DNA from: Ottelia alismoides
Lineage: Eukaryota > Streptophyta > Magnoliopsida > Alismatales > Hydrocharitaceae
DNA length: 64,000 nucleotides
Assembly: GCA_037367405.1 (NCBI GenBank)
Contig: JAZKJV010011400.1
Coordinates: forward strand, 248,001-312,000
Direction: 5' to 3'
Shown: positions 33,103 to 43,100 of the stretch, in pieces
How positions within the stretch are numbered: the stretch's first letter is position 1
Layout of the letters: every line of letters starts with the position of its first letter
Made by a program: the position numbers and the translations under genes
The notes under the pieces: model-generated
The model's input: only the letters and a program-made list of their open reading frames with translations
What the model was told of the DNA's origin: nothing
Database searches by the model: none

Positions 33103-35046
33103 ATGGACGAAATCTCTCCGGAACTGATCGCCCGCATGGCATCACGGATCTACAACGAAGCCCCCGGCGGTGGACCCGCTTCATTACCCGGTACACCGAA
33201 TATTCCAGGCGTTGCCGATACTTCAGGCGTACCCAGTGTTCCAAGCGCACCGGGCATGCCCAGTGCGCCGAGTTTTGCCGCGCCAGGTTTGCCAACCGCG
33301 GGGCCAACGACCGGCAGCTTTGTTCCAGGTGCAGCCATGCCTTCGGGTGCGCCCTCTGGGGCTAGTCCTTCGCTGCCTCAATTGCACAGTGCGGCCATGC
33401 CTTCTTCCAGCGGCACTTTCGCGCCGCCTGCGCGTCACGTAGCCCCGTTGGCTTTGTCGCCAGCAGTGCCGCTGGCTGCGCCCTATCCACTACCGGGCAC
33501 GCCGCCCCAGCCGAATCCTCATGCACTCAGCCCTCATGCACTCAGCGGCCATACCTCATCCAGCCCACTCCCACTGAATCCCTTGCCCACGAGTTTCCCG
33601 CAGTCAGGCGCAACTAGCTACGCCTCGCCACCTGCAACCGCTTCGTCTCATCATTCGGCTCCTCCACACGGAGACGAAGCAACGCGTCAGGGACTGCGAG
33701 CTTTTGTCAGCAGCTTGCGTCAGCCGTTCGGATCCAAGACCACCAGCAGTAACGTGCATCGCGATCAGTCGGACTTGAAGCATACGTTCGCGATACCCAA
33801 TCCAACACATCATTCACAGTCCTCGCGTCCGCTGGATGTACCGGCTATTCGCGAAGACTTTCCGATCCTGCGGCAGCAGGTACACGGTCGCCCACTGGCT
33901 TGGTTCGACAACGCTGCTACGACGCAGAAGCCACAGAGTGTGATCGATGCCATCAGCCGCTTTTACGAGCAGGATAACTCGAACATTCATCGTGGGGCTC
34001 ACACCCTGGCCGCTCGCGCCACCGATGCGTATGAACAAGCTCGTCAAAAGGTCCAACACTTTCTCGGTGCAGGCTCGATCAACGAAATCGTCTTCGTGCG
34101 CGGTACTACCGAAGGCATCAACTTGATCGCACAGACCTATGGTCGCAAATTCTTGCAGCCCGGTGATGAGATCGTGCTGAGCATGCTCGAGCATCATGCC
34201 AACATTGTCCCCTGGCAAATGATTGCCAAGGAAAAGGGAGCCAACCTGCGCGTGATCCCCGTCAACGATCATGGCGAGATCATGATGGAAGAGTATCAGC
34301 GCATCCTGGGCCCGCGCACCAAAGTTGTCTCCCTCACACATGCTTCCAATAGTCTGGGGACAATTCTGCCTGTCGCTGAGATGACCGCGATGGCCAAGCG
34401 TTATGGCGCTCGAGTCCTGATCGATGGGGCTCAGTCTGTGTCTCATATGCCAGTTAATATGCAGCAACTGGGAGCCGACTTCTTTGTCTTCTCAGGCCAC
34501 AAGATCTTTGGCCCCACTGGCATTGGAGCGGTCTTCATCAAAGAAGAACTGCATGATGTGATTCCACCCTGGCAAGGTGGCGGCAACATGATTCGCAACG
34601 TCACTTTCGAGGAAACATCCTTCAGCGATGCCCCAGCCAAGTTCGAAGCCGGCACACCTAACATCGCCGATGCAGTCGGCCTGGGCGCGGCGCTTGACTA
34701 TGTTAATCGATTGGGCCTGCACAACATCGGTGCGTATGAACACGAACTGCTGCAATACGCCACCGAGCGCATCCTGCGAGTCCCAGGCTTGCGACTGTTG
34801 GGTACAGCTCGAGAAAAAGTCGGTGTGTTATCGTTCGTGTTACCCAACAAACGCACCGAAGACGTCGGCCGGATGCTGGATCAAGAAGGCATCGCAGTCC
34901 GCGCCGGCCATCACTGTTCCCAGCCTTCGCTGCGCCGCTTCGGGGTTGAATCCACCGTCCGTCCATCGCTCTCGTTCTACAACACGCACAGCGAAGTAGA
35001 CCGCCTGGTTGAAGCTCTGAAAAGAATCCAGCTGACCCCAGGCTAA
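33103..35046 (+). CDS. Encapsulin cargo: SufS-type cysteine desulfurase with disordered N-terminal targeting domain
   Basis: The protein has 647 residues. Residues 1-17 form a short helix-prone head; about 18-240 are Pro/Ala/Ser/Gly-rich and disordered, with repeated 'PG-x-P' units (LPGTPNIPG, APGMPSAP, APGLPTAGP, LPGTPPQP). Residues 243-647 are a PLP-dependent class V desulfurase: Lys467 in FSGHKIFGPTG binds PLP, and Cys605 in RAGHHCSQPS is the persulfide Cys; SNIHRGAHTLA and EHHANIVPWQ are also present. It converts L-cysteine to L-alanine plus bound persulfide. In family 2 encapsulins such extensions direct the enzyme into the shell. Confidence 0.93.
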   Translation: MDEISPELIARMASRIYNEAPGGGPASLPGTPNIPGVADTSGVPSVPSAPGMPSAPSFAAPGLPTAGPTTGSFVPGAAMPSGAPSGASPSLPQLHSAAMPSSSGTFAPPARHVAPLALSPAVPLAAPYPLPGTPPQPNPHALSPHALSGHTSSSPLPLNPLPTSFPQSGATSYASPPATASSHHSAPPHGDEATRQGLRAFVSSLRQPFGSKTTSSNVHRDQSDLKHTFAIPNPTHHSQSSRPLDVPAIREDFPILRQQVHGRPLAWFDNAATTQKPQSVIDAISRFYEQDNSNIHRGAHTLAARATDAYEQARQKVQHFLGAGSINEIVFVRGTTEGINLIAQTYGRKFLQPGDEIVLSMLEHHANIVPWQMIAKEKGANLRVIPVNDHGEIMMEEYQRILGPRTKVVSLTHASNSLGTILPVAEMTAMAKRYGARVLIDGAQSVSHMPVNMQQLGADFFVFSGHKIFGPTGIGAVFIKEELHDVIPPWQGGGNMIRNVTFEETSFSDAPAKFEAGTPNIADAVGLGAALDYVNRLGLHNIGAYEHELLQYATERILRVPGLRLLGTAREKVGVLSFVLPNKRTEDVGRMLDQEGIAVRAGHHCSQPSLRRFGVESTVRPSLSFYNTHSEVDRLVEALKRIQLTPG

Positions 35047-35059
35047 CACGCTAGCCCGA

Positions 35060-35284
35060 CGTAGAGCGGCTGTCCCCGGCCGCTAGCCGTAGCCACCGTC
35101 GCCAGACAGTGGACGCGATAGCCCCAACGTAGCCACCGTCGCCAGACGGTGGACAAGATAGCCGCTAGACGTTCGACTCGATCCTCGAAGTCCCCACCAC
35201 TTGGCAGTGGTGGCTACGTAATGTCCCCACCCCTTGGCAGTGGTGGCTACGTAATGTTCCCGCCACTGGGCTGCGGTGGCTACG
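35060..35284. repeat. Cluster of palindromic intergenic repeats
   Basis: Repeated units GTAGCCACCGTCGCCAGACGGTGGAC and the inverted CCACC(A/C)CTTGGCAGTGGTGGCTACGTAATG alternate between the cargo gene and the serine hydrolase gene. They can form strong hairpins and may terminate both converging transcripts. Confidence 0.8.
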
Positions 35285-36365
35285 TAAAGCAAGTGCTAAC
35301 CAGATCTCGTGGATGAGGCTTTACAGCTTCAGCCGGCAGGGAGGTCAAGACGACGAACGTCGTATCACGCTGCGGATCGAGCCAACAGAGCGTCCCGGTC
35401 GAACCGCTATGACCATAGGCGGTGGGTGATACGTTAGCGCCGATCGTAATGGGGCCCAAGGCAAAGCCCAGCCCACGTGGAATGCGTATCTCTTTATTAT
35501 GATCGAGGATCATGAGCTGGGTGGTTTCGGGCAAGAGAAATCCGGCTGGTGGAGCCCGAAATGCCTCCAAAAACCGTCCTACATCGCCCGCGGAAGCATG
35601 GACGCCGCCCCACGGCGCGCCCAGGGCTCGCCAGTAACTGCTGTTCCAATCCCACTGTGCAGCGGTCGGGTCACCTCCACCAGCTTCCGGTGCAGCGTGC
35701 TCGATTTGCATCGGCACACGCTGCTCTTGGCTGAGCATTCCCAGGCCCAGGGCCGTGTGCTTCAGACCTAGTGGTTCCGTTACATGGCTTCGCACTAATT
35801 CCAGAATGCTCTTACCCGTAATCCGCCGCGCGATTTCAGTAGCCAACAGAATCGCCATACTCGAGTATTCGTACTTGGTCCCCGGCGCAAAATGCAGTGG
35901 TGTCTTCATCGCCGCTTGCGCAAACTCTTGCAGCGATGCATGCGAGCGGCGCAGTTGAAGATTCTCGGGCAACTGATCCGGCAAACCAGATACGTGAGTC
36001 ATCAGATGCCGCACGGTTACTCGCTCGCGACCATCACCTTGAAACTCAGGCAAATACTTGGTTGCTGGGTCGTCCAGGGTAAATGCCTGCTGCTCGACCA
36101 GCTTCATCACCGCGGCGATTGCGATGGGTTTGGAGATCGAACCCAGTAGAAACGAGCTGTCGACAACTGCGTCACCGAAAGCCTGTTCGATGCGCTGGCT
36201 GCCGACGCGAACCCACAGCGCCGCCGACTTAATCTGCCCGGAGCTGACTGCCTTCTCGAGCACGGCCATGGCTTTATCGAAGACCGATGGAACATCCGCA
36301 GCTTCAGCTCGAGACATGAGGGCTCCTATGATGAATGCATTCCAAAAGAAGTGACGACGCTGCAA
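35280..36365 (-). CDS. Beta-lactamase-family serine hydrolase (class C/PBP-like)
   Basis: The 361-residue protein has a signal peptide (MQRRHFFWNAFIIGALMSRAEA, with an Arg pair). The SxxK box is Ser76-Ile-Ser-Lys79 (LLGSISKP), the second box Tyr-x-Ser in KYEYSS, and the third GHSG (AYGHSGSTG). Family members are periplasmic DD-peptidases or esterases, and the substrate cannot be told. It lies 21 bp downstream of the sulfatase gene on the same strand, so co-transcription is likely. Confidence 0.9.
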   Translation of the reverse strand: MQRRHFFWNAFIIGALMSRAEAADVPSVFDKAMAVLEKAVSSGQIKSAALWVRVGSQRIEQAFGDAVVDSSFLLGSISKPIAIAAVMKLVEQQAFTLDDPATKYLPEFQGDGRERVTVRHLMTHVSGLPDQLPENLQLRRSHASLQEFAQAAMKTPLHFAPGTKYEYSSMAILLATEIARRITGKSILELVRSHVTEPLGLKHTALGLGMLSQEQRVPMQIEHAAPEAGGGDPTAAQWDWNSSYWRALGAPWGGVHASAGDVGRFLEAFRAPPAGFLLPETTQLMILDHNKEIRIPRGLGFALGPITIGANVSPTAYGHSGSTGTLCWLDPQRDTTFVVLTSLPAEAVKPHPRDLVSTCFT

Positions 36366-36386
36366 GATGTTTCTCGCAAGTTTGAC

Positions 36387-37919
36387 TCAGTTACCGTACG
36401 CGGTTGCGGGCGCCGGTTCAGTATCTTTCAACTCCACCCGCAAGCGCTGCAGTTCAGCCTTCAGCTTGGTAACAGTATCTGCATAGGCTGGATCGTTGTA
36501 GAAACTTTTCGTTTCCAGTGGATCCTGCTGTCGGTCTAGCAGTTCCCAATCATCCACATCTGTGTGGTAATAGTGAACCAGCTTGTAGCGATCGGTTACC
36601 ACTCCATAGTGAGGCCGCACGTGATGGGGCTGGGGGAATTCGTAGTAGTGATAATAAAAACTCTTGCGCCAGTCTTCGGGTGTTTGACCTTGCAAGATTG
36701 GTACCAGGCTGCGGCCTTGCATGTCCTCGGGAATCGGCAGACCAGCCGCATCCAAGAAGGTCTCCGCAAAATCTACCAGGGAAACAATCTCGTTGCATGA
36801 ACTGGCCGGCTTGGTGTGTCCGGGCCAACGCACCAACATGGGCGTTCGCAATGATTCTTCGAAGATCCAGCGTTTATCAAACCAACCATGTTCGCCCAAA
36901 TAAAATCCTTGATCGGAGGCCAGGACCACAATCGTATTGTCAGCCAGGCCTTCGGTCCGCAGATAGTCGAGCAACTTGCCCACACTCTCGTCCACTGCTT
37001 TCACGCAGCCCAAGTAGTCGTGCATGTAGCGGTTGTAGCGCCAGCGAACAAGCTCTTTGCCAGTCAGTTTAGCCTGGCGGAACTGCTGGTTGCGAGGCTC
37101 GTAATAGGCGTCCCATTGCCTGGCCTCTTCCGGGCTCAGGCCGGGTGGATGTTTTAGCTTGGCGTCCAGTTCGGTGAAGGTACGATCCAGGCCCATATCA
37201 TGTTCGACCACTGCGCGGCTACGGCCGGCAAAATCATCGAACAGCGTTTCCGGTTCAGCATGTTGGCGATCTTGGTCCCAGCCCAAGTGCCGCAGGGCAG
37301 GAGACCACTCGCGATGCGGAGCTTTGTGCTGCGTCATCAGTAGAAATGGCTTTGACTTGTCGCGTTTCTCCAGCCACTGGATCGACAGATCGGTGATGAT
37401 GTCGGTGGTGTAACCGGGTTGCTTGGCGCGCTGGCCGTTGCGAATCATTGGCGGGTTGTAGTAGATGCCTTGCCCGGGCAAGATGTGCCACTGGTCGAAC
37501 CCCACAGGGTCGCTTACCAGGTGCCACTTGCCGATGATGGCCGTTGAATAACCGGCCGATTGCAACAGTTTAGGAAAGGTGGTTTGCGAACTATCGAAGC
37601 TGCAATTCGAGTTGTTATAAAAGCCATTGCGATGCGAGTACTTGCCAGTCAAGATGGTGGCCCGACTAGGACCACAGATCGAGTTACCGACCAGGCATCG
37701 ATCAAAACGCATCCCTTCGCGTGCCAGACGATCGATGTTGGGCGTTTGAAGCAGTTGCCGCGAGTCGCCGTAACAACTGATCGCCTGATACGCCAGATCG
37801 TCCGAGAAGATAAATACAATGTTGGGAGCTGACTTGCCAGCCACCTGGGCCCAAGCGCTGTGCACTAGCCCCGCGCAAATCAAAAGCCAACAACCAACAA
37901 TCAACCGCCTGTCCATCAA
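36387..37919 (-). CDS. Sulfatase (Cys-type, formylglycine-dependent)
   Basis: The 510-residue protein has a signal peptide ending near HSAWAQ and metal-binding Asp40/Asp41 in IFSDDL. The formylglycine signature is C82-G-P-S-R in NSICGPSRATILTGKYSHRNG. WHLVSDPVGFD and LGEHGWFDKRW fit the alkaline-phosphatase-like fold. It is exported to hydrolyse sulfate esters, probably of polysaccharides. Planctomycetes carry many such genes. It leads a two-gene unit with the serine hydrolase. Confidence 0.95.
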   Translation of the reverse strand: MMDRRLIVGCWLLICAGLVHSAWAQVAGKSAPNIVFIFSDDLAYQAISCYGDSRQLLQTPNIDRLAREGMRFDRCLVGNSICGPSRATILTGKYSHRNGFYNNSNCSFDSSQTTFPKLLQSAGYSTAIIGKWHLVSDPVGFDQWHILPGQGIYYNPPMIRNGQRAKQPGYTTDIITDLSIQWLEKRDKSKPFLLMTQHKAPHREWSPALRHLGWDQDRQHAEPETLFDDFAGRSRAVVEHDMGLDRTFTELDAKLKHPPGLSPEEARQWDAYYEPRNQQFRQAKLTGKELVRWRYNRYMHDYLGCVKAVDESVGKLLDYLRTEGLADNTIVVLASDQGFYLGEHGWFDKRWIFEESLRTPMLVRWPGHTKPASSCNEIVSLVDFAETFLDAAGLPIPEDMQGRSLVPILQGQTPEDWRKSFYYHYYEFPQPHHVRPHYGVVTDRYKLVHYYHTDVDDWELLDRQQDPLETKSFYNDPAYADTVTKLKAELQRLRVELKDTEPAPATAYGN

Positions 37920-38051
37920 TGGATACTCGCTACGGGACTTTAGTGTTAGTTCAAAAGTGCTTCGCCAACGAACAGATCCAGGGCTCTAGTATGTGCCTTT
38001 GACCCGAAAAACTTTTGCTCAAGTGCTCAGCATATCAAAAACTGGGCGGTG

Positions 38052-38082
38052 ACTGGTTGGACAGCGCCACTTGGTAAGCTGC
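38052..38082. repeat. MITE-like repeat, left fragment split by the group II intron
   Basis: GGTTGGACAGCGCCACTTGGTAAGCT matches the left end of the complete copy at 57347-57495. The rest of this copy resumes at 40047, beyond the intron. Confidence 0.75.
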
Positions 38083-40046
38083 GATAGGGGTAGGGAAGAC
38101 GCATTGAGTTGCGTCTCCCCTCCCTCCGAACCGTACGGGCGGTTTTCCCGCATACGGCTCTCCAGTGAGTAGGTTCATAGGGACTGAGCGAATCGTACAT
38201 GGGCATCGTGCAGGCTATAGAGCCCTTGTTCGAAGAAGTATTGATTTGGCCAGCGCTGATGCGGTGGTAGGCGCTTCGGATTGCGTCGATGACGTTTCTG
38301 GAGGATACGCCTCAGGCGGCGACGGATCATTCCATCATAGGCACCGAACACATTCCAGAAGCAGTGGCGAAAGTAGTTGAACCAACCGCGGAGAGAGCGA
38401 TTCAGGGTCGTTATGATCTTGGTCATGGAATCGCCAGACGTACGAGGCGTAAGTTCCTTGATGCGATCAACGACTTTCTGATGGCTTTTCTGTCGTGGGA
38501 AGCGAAAACGCCCCCGGAATGAATAGCCCAGAAATGAGAAGCTCTGCTCACGACTGTCGACGATGTGCGTCTTCTCTGGATGGAGCGTCAGCCCTGCTTC
38601 ATTAACCCATTGGCGTACCATCGCCAGTGCAGTCTCTGCTTCTGATTGGCTGCGGCATAGGATGACGAAGTCATCTGCGTAGCGAACCATCTCAAAACCT
38701 TGGGCTGACATGTGATGATCCAGTGGATTGAGGTACAGGTTGGATAACATCGGAGAGAGAACCGCTCCCTGGGGGACACCTGCTTCGGGAGTCCAAGTTG
38801 CCAGTTCCGACATGATCGCCTGATCCAGGTACTTTTTCACCAGTCGTATGACGGCACTGTCGGAGACCTTCTGTTGGACTAAGGCCAACAGGCGATCCTT
38901 CGGTATCGTGTCGAAGTAACCTTTTAGATCTGCGTCCACGACGAAGACATAGCCCTCAGCCAAGAGTTGATCTACGCACCGTAGTGCGTCGTGACATCCT
39001 CGTCCGTGGCGAAAGCCAAAGCTGCGTGGATGAAATGTGTGATCGAAAATTGGCTCTAGTACGTGAACCAGGGCCGTTTGCACGACTCGGTCACGGACCG
39101 TGGGAATGCCTAGGGGGCGTTTTTCTTGACTGCCGGGTTTGGGTATCTCTACTCGACGAACTGGAGCCGGTCGATAGGTCTCGGTTTTGAGTTCGTGTTG
39201 TAGCTGAGCGAGTTCCTCTTGGTTGTTGGTCCAGAATTCGTCAACTGTTTGTCGGTCAACTCCAGCGGCACCTTTCTTCTCAACGACCTTAAAGGCCGCG
39301 TGACTCAGGTTCCGCTGATGCCACACCTTGTCATACAGCGTATGCCATTTCCCTCCTCTCACCTTGTTTTCCAAAAGTGTCGTCAGCATGCTTTCTGTCC
39401 AGACCGCGAGCGAGGCCCATTGGTTTATTGCCGGTGGCTCCACGACTGGTGTAGCCGTAAATGGCACTGTAGTCGTTACGTAATCTTTCTTGCGTTCTCG
39501 TGGTTTGTTCATAGTTGCATCTACCTTCCTGTCGCCCTTTGCTCGACCAAGTTATGTTGTCTTGGCTTCATCGCTACTATGACGACTCTGACTTCCATTC
39601 GTGCGATCTACGCGCGCCCGTGTGGCCCTATGGGGGAGGCTGGTTTCGCTTGCGTATGATCTGCCTTCACGAAGGGGGGATCCCTTCTTATCTCGTTTAA
39701 CCTTCCTTCCATTCCGTCTCCAACCACCGCATTGCCATTCCCTCACTCCAGCATCTGCGCGTTACTGCACCTGGTGTAAGTTCCCCATGTCTATCCTGCT
39801 GACAAGTCGATACATAGGACTACAGGATGGTCGTCGCACGAAGAAGGGTTCGGATTATTGTTTGCCAGGTACCTCCCCGGTTGGCTTGGCCGAATCGAGT
39901 TCGCTTGCGCTACGGACTGGAGTTTCTCCTCAGGTTGCTCTCCACCTTTCCTCACGGAAACGCAGTTACCACTGTCGGATACAGGGCGGTAACGTTACCC
40001 TGACAGGGACTTTCACCCTGCTGATTAAACGCCTTCAAAGGCGCAC
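38083..40046 (-). mobile_element. Group II intron
   Basis: On the minus strand the 5' end is GTGCGCC at 40046, followed by AGGGTGAAAGTCCCTGTC. Domain V is the hairpin GAGCCGTATGCGGGAAAACC / CCCGTACGGTTC at 38160-38128, and domain VI ends CCCTACCCCTAT near 38084. The encoded reverse transcriptase lies in domain IV. Removing the intron rejoins the two parts of a MITE-like repeat (GGTGGCTA joined to CGCAGCTTACC). The 3' boundary is good to 1-2 nt. Confidence 0.88.
38175..39512 (-). CDS. ltrA: Group II intron reverse transcriptase/maturase
   Basis: The 445-residue protein shows RT blocks PKPGSQEKRPLGIPTVRDRVVQ, FGFRHGRGCHDAL, VDADLKGYFDTI, GVPQGAVLSPMLSNLYL and the catalytic MVRYADDFVILC, then the X/maturase domain (LRGWFNYFRHCF, group II intron maturase-specific). 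It supports splicing and retrohoming of its intron. No HNH endonuclease domain is visible, so target cleavage would be endonuclease-independent. It appears intact. Confidence 0.95.
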   Translation of the reverse strand: MNKPRERKKDYVTTTVPFTATPVVEPPAINQWASLAVWTESMLTTLLENKVRGGKWHTLYDKVWHQRNLSHAAFKVVEKKGAAGVDRQTVDEFWTNNQEELAQLQHELKTETYRPAPVRRVEIPKPGSQEKRPLGIPTVRDRVVQTALVHVLEPIFDHTFHPRSFGFRHGRGCHDALRCVDQLLAEGYVFVVDADLKGYFDTIPKDRLLALVQQKVSDSAVIRLVKKYLDQAIMSELATWTPEAGVPQGAVLSPMLSNLYLNPLDHHMSAQGFEMVRYADDFVILCRSQSEAETALAMVRQWVNEAGLTLHPEKTHIVDSREQSFSFLGYSFRGRFRFPRQKSHQKVVDRIKELTPRTSGDSMTKIITTLNRSLRGWFNYFRHCFWNVFGAYDGMIRRRLRRILQKRHRRNPKRLPPHQRWPNQYFFEQGLYSLHDAHVRFAQSL

Positions 40047-40166
40047 TAGCCACCGTCGCCAGACGGTGGACGCGAAAGTTAACGCTTTCCACCGCTTGGC
40101 AGCGGTGGCTACGAAGACTTCATCCAGTGAGCTTGCCCAGTTTGCCAACTGGCGCTGTCCAACTAG
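40047..40166. repeat. MITE-like repeat, right fragment
   Basis: This holds the hairpin-rich interior (CCACCGTCGCCAGACGGTGG and CCACCGCTTGGCAGCGGTGG) and the right end AACTGGCGCTGTCCAACTAG. Together with 38052-38082 it makes one copy interrupted by the group II intron. Confidence 0.8.
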
Positions 40167-40173
40167 TGCCCGC

Positions 40174-43100
40174 TTAAACATCGAACAACTGTTCTGCAGC
40201 GAGGCGATCACGAAGTTGACGAGTTTCGGAATCAACATCGAGAATGAACCAATCGAGACCGCCGCTTCCGAAGAACGTATCGCTGGCACCTTCGTTGTAG
40301 ACGGTGGAATTTTGGGCAACTTTTAGCGAGTTGCCGGGGCCGACGCCCAGGTTGGTTAACTGGTCGATTCTGGTTGCGTAGTTTGCTGGACTTCGCCAGG
40401 CGGCTAGAACTGCATCGCGCGCCAACGGATCAGACGGGCCGATGAGTGTAAAGTAGCCGCCGACCAGCATGTCTTCGCCGGCTCCACCGAAGAGAATGTC
40501 GGGTGAAGCGCCGCCTTCGAGCACATCACGACCATCGCCACCGTACAACTGGTCGACACCCGAATTTCCTGACAGCAGATCATCCCCGGCACCGCCATAG
40601 AGCTTGTCATCTCCGAAGCCAGCGTACAACAAGTCATTGCCATTGCCGCCCAGGAGAGTTGTGCCCACAGAACTTGAGCCGAAAATGACATCGTCGCCGT
40701 CGCCGCCATTGTAGGTGGCTCGGCCAAAAAAGTTTCGACCGTCGATCAGATTGTTACCAATGCCACCGCGCAGCGACACTTCTCCAACGTTCCTCAGCGA
40801 GTATTCCTGCCGTCGGCCATCATCGACCACCAATCTCGTCCCCGCAATTGGCGCGAATGCCTGTAGAAACTGCATATTGGCGTTCGCAGTCAGCGTTAGC
40901 TTGTTGATGCCTCCTTGTCCGCCATCGATTCTCAGACGATCGGAACTGCCTCGAAAATTAAGCAAGAAGTTATCTTCCGCGCGGCCACCTTCCAGAGTAT
41001 CAACACTGACGAATGTGATTGGAACACGCCCCACCGGACGAGCCGAACCGTTAGTGGCACCGGACATCACCCAAGAGATCGGCATCAGATGATTAGCCAG
41101 TGACAGCTTGTCCAAACCAGTTCCGCCGCGGAACGACAATCCGGTCCGCGGTGCATCGAAACTGTCGCTCGTGATTGTCACCAGATCATCTCCGCCCAGG
41201 CTATTGATAATCAGCGGTTTGCCAGTCGATTCAATCATGCTGAGGGGGATAGTAACCTGGCGAGTTCCATGGCCACTGACCTCAGGCAGACCGATCACTT
41301 GAAAGCTGCTGTCAGCCGAACTCTCCGTGATCACGATTGCATCGTCCGTACGAGCTAAACCAAAACTATCGCTGCGATTCCACAAATCGGTAATCTCGAT
41401 CGCACCTTGGGAATTGAGTGCGACTTTGGTGGAGGCGGAACTGGGCAATTGGTTTTGCAATCGCAAGACAACAAAATCATTCTCTTGACCATTTACAGAG
41501 GGAGCTTGTGCATGGCCTGTCACCAGGATTCGCCCGTCGGCTTGTTGGAGCACATTGGTGGCTCGCCAGCGTTCGTTGGGCAAGCCCACCTCCAAAACTC
41601 CATCGCCGGCAAAGCTCGAATCGGCTAGACCATTGGCGGTGACTCGGCGGATAATCATGCGTGAAGGCGTGTACCCAACGACGAGGTACTTGCCATCGGC
41701 CTGTCGATGAATTGCATTGCCCCAGGAGTTGGGAGAGAAGCTAATAAAATCACTCTGCGAACTGATCTCGGTCTCGGAGAAGATTCGCGTGCCCAGTTCG
41801 CCCGACTGATTGCCGGCTGAGTCATACTGTGCGACTGCGATCTTACTGTTTTCGGTACCTTGGCTGTACGCAGATTTGTCACCGACAACCACAAACGAGC
41901 CATCGGGCAGAAGAACAATATCATCTGCCGTTCGAATACTGTTGCCTGGATCGACCATGCGACCGCTGACTCCAAAGGTTGGATCAAGCCAACCTCTGCC
42001 ATGGAAGCGAGCGACCATCAAGACGGACGCATAGCTGGTTGTAATAAATGACGATGGCCGCATATTGCCCGCGGCCAGGATGCGGCCATCGGGCTGCAGA
42101 GCCAGGCTGGATATCGTGGAACCGGCGGTTTGCATGGAGGCCACTCCGTCGGTGCTGAAGCTGGTATCGAGACTGCCGCCAGTGAGAAACCGGAAGAGCG
42201 TGGCATGATCGTTCCATACACCACCAACGAGAATCTTGCCGTCGGGTTGGATGAGCACCGAGTTGGCTTCGGCCGTACCGCCCAAGTCCGTTATCTGCCA
42301 TCCATCGTCCGAGAAGCTGGTATCTGGAGAGCCATCGCTGTTCAATCGCACGACGACAACTCGCGCGTAGCTGGCGCTATTGTTCAGTTCGCGCAGCCAA
42401 CCGGCGATGACAATCTTGCCATCGGCTTGCAGAGCCACCGAAGTAGCGGTCGCATCGTAGAACTGGTCGGCAAAGCGGATGACGTGCAAACCATCTTGGG
42501 AGAAGCTGGTGTCTAGCTGACCTGAGCTCAAGTAACGGGCTACGGCAAACCCAAGTTGGCTGGACCCAACGACAACCAAGCGCCCGTTGGCTTGGAGGAT
42601 GGAATGAGTAGCGATATCGTTGCTGGGGCCCATGGCGGCGAAGGCCACTCCATCGGAGGAAAAGCTGGTATCGATAGCTCCGTCGGCTTGAAGCCGCTTG
42701 ACGGCGAACAGATTGAAGAAGGTGCCGCCGACAACCAATGAGCCATCGGCCCCGCGGGCAGCGGCGTAGGCGAGGCCGCCCGTTGACGACCTACCGCCAG
42801 TACCGTAGGTCGAATCGAGGGTGCCCGTGGTGGTCAGTCGCATGACGTTCTGGTAACTGGTGACCAACAGTTGCTGATCGTCCAGCACAAAGATGCTACC
42901 GGTCTGTACTTCCGTACTAACCGAATAAATGACGCGGCCTTCGGTGCCGAAGCTATTGTCTAACGACCCATCGCTATTGAATCGCGCGACACCTGCATAT
43001 TGTCTGAAGTTGCCATAAACTGAACCAGTGATGACGATGCGGCCGTCAGCCTGGACAGCTATTCCCCGTCCACTGTCGCGCGAGTAGGCGCTCGCAGTAA

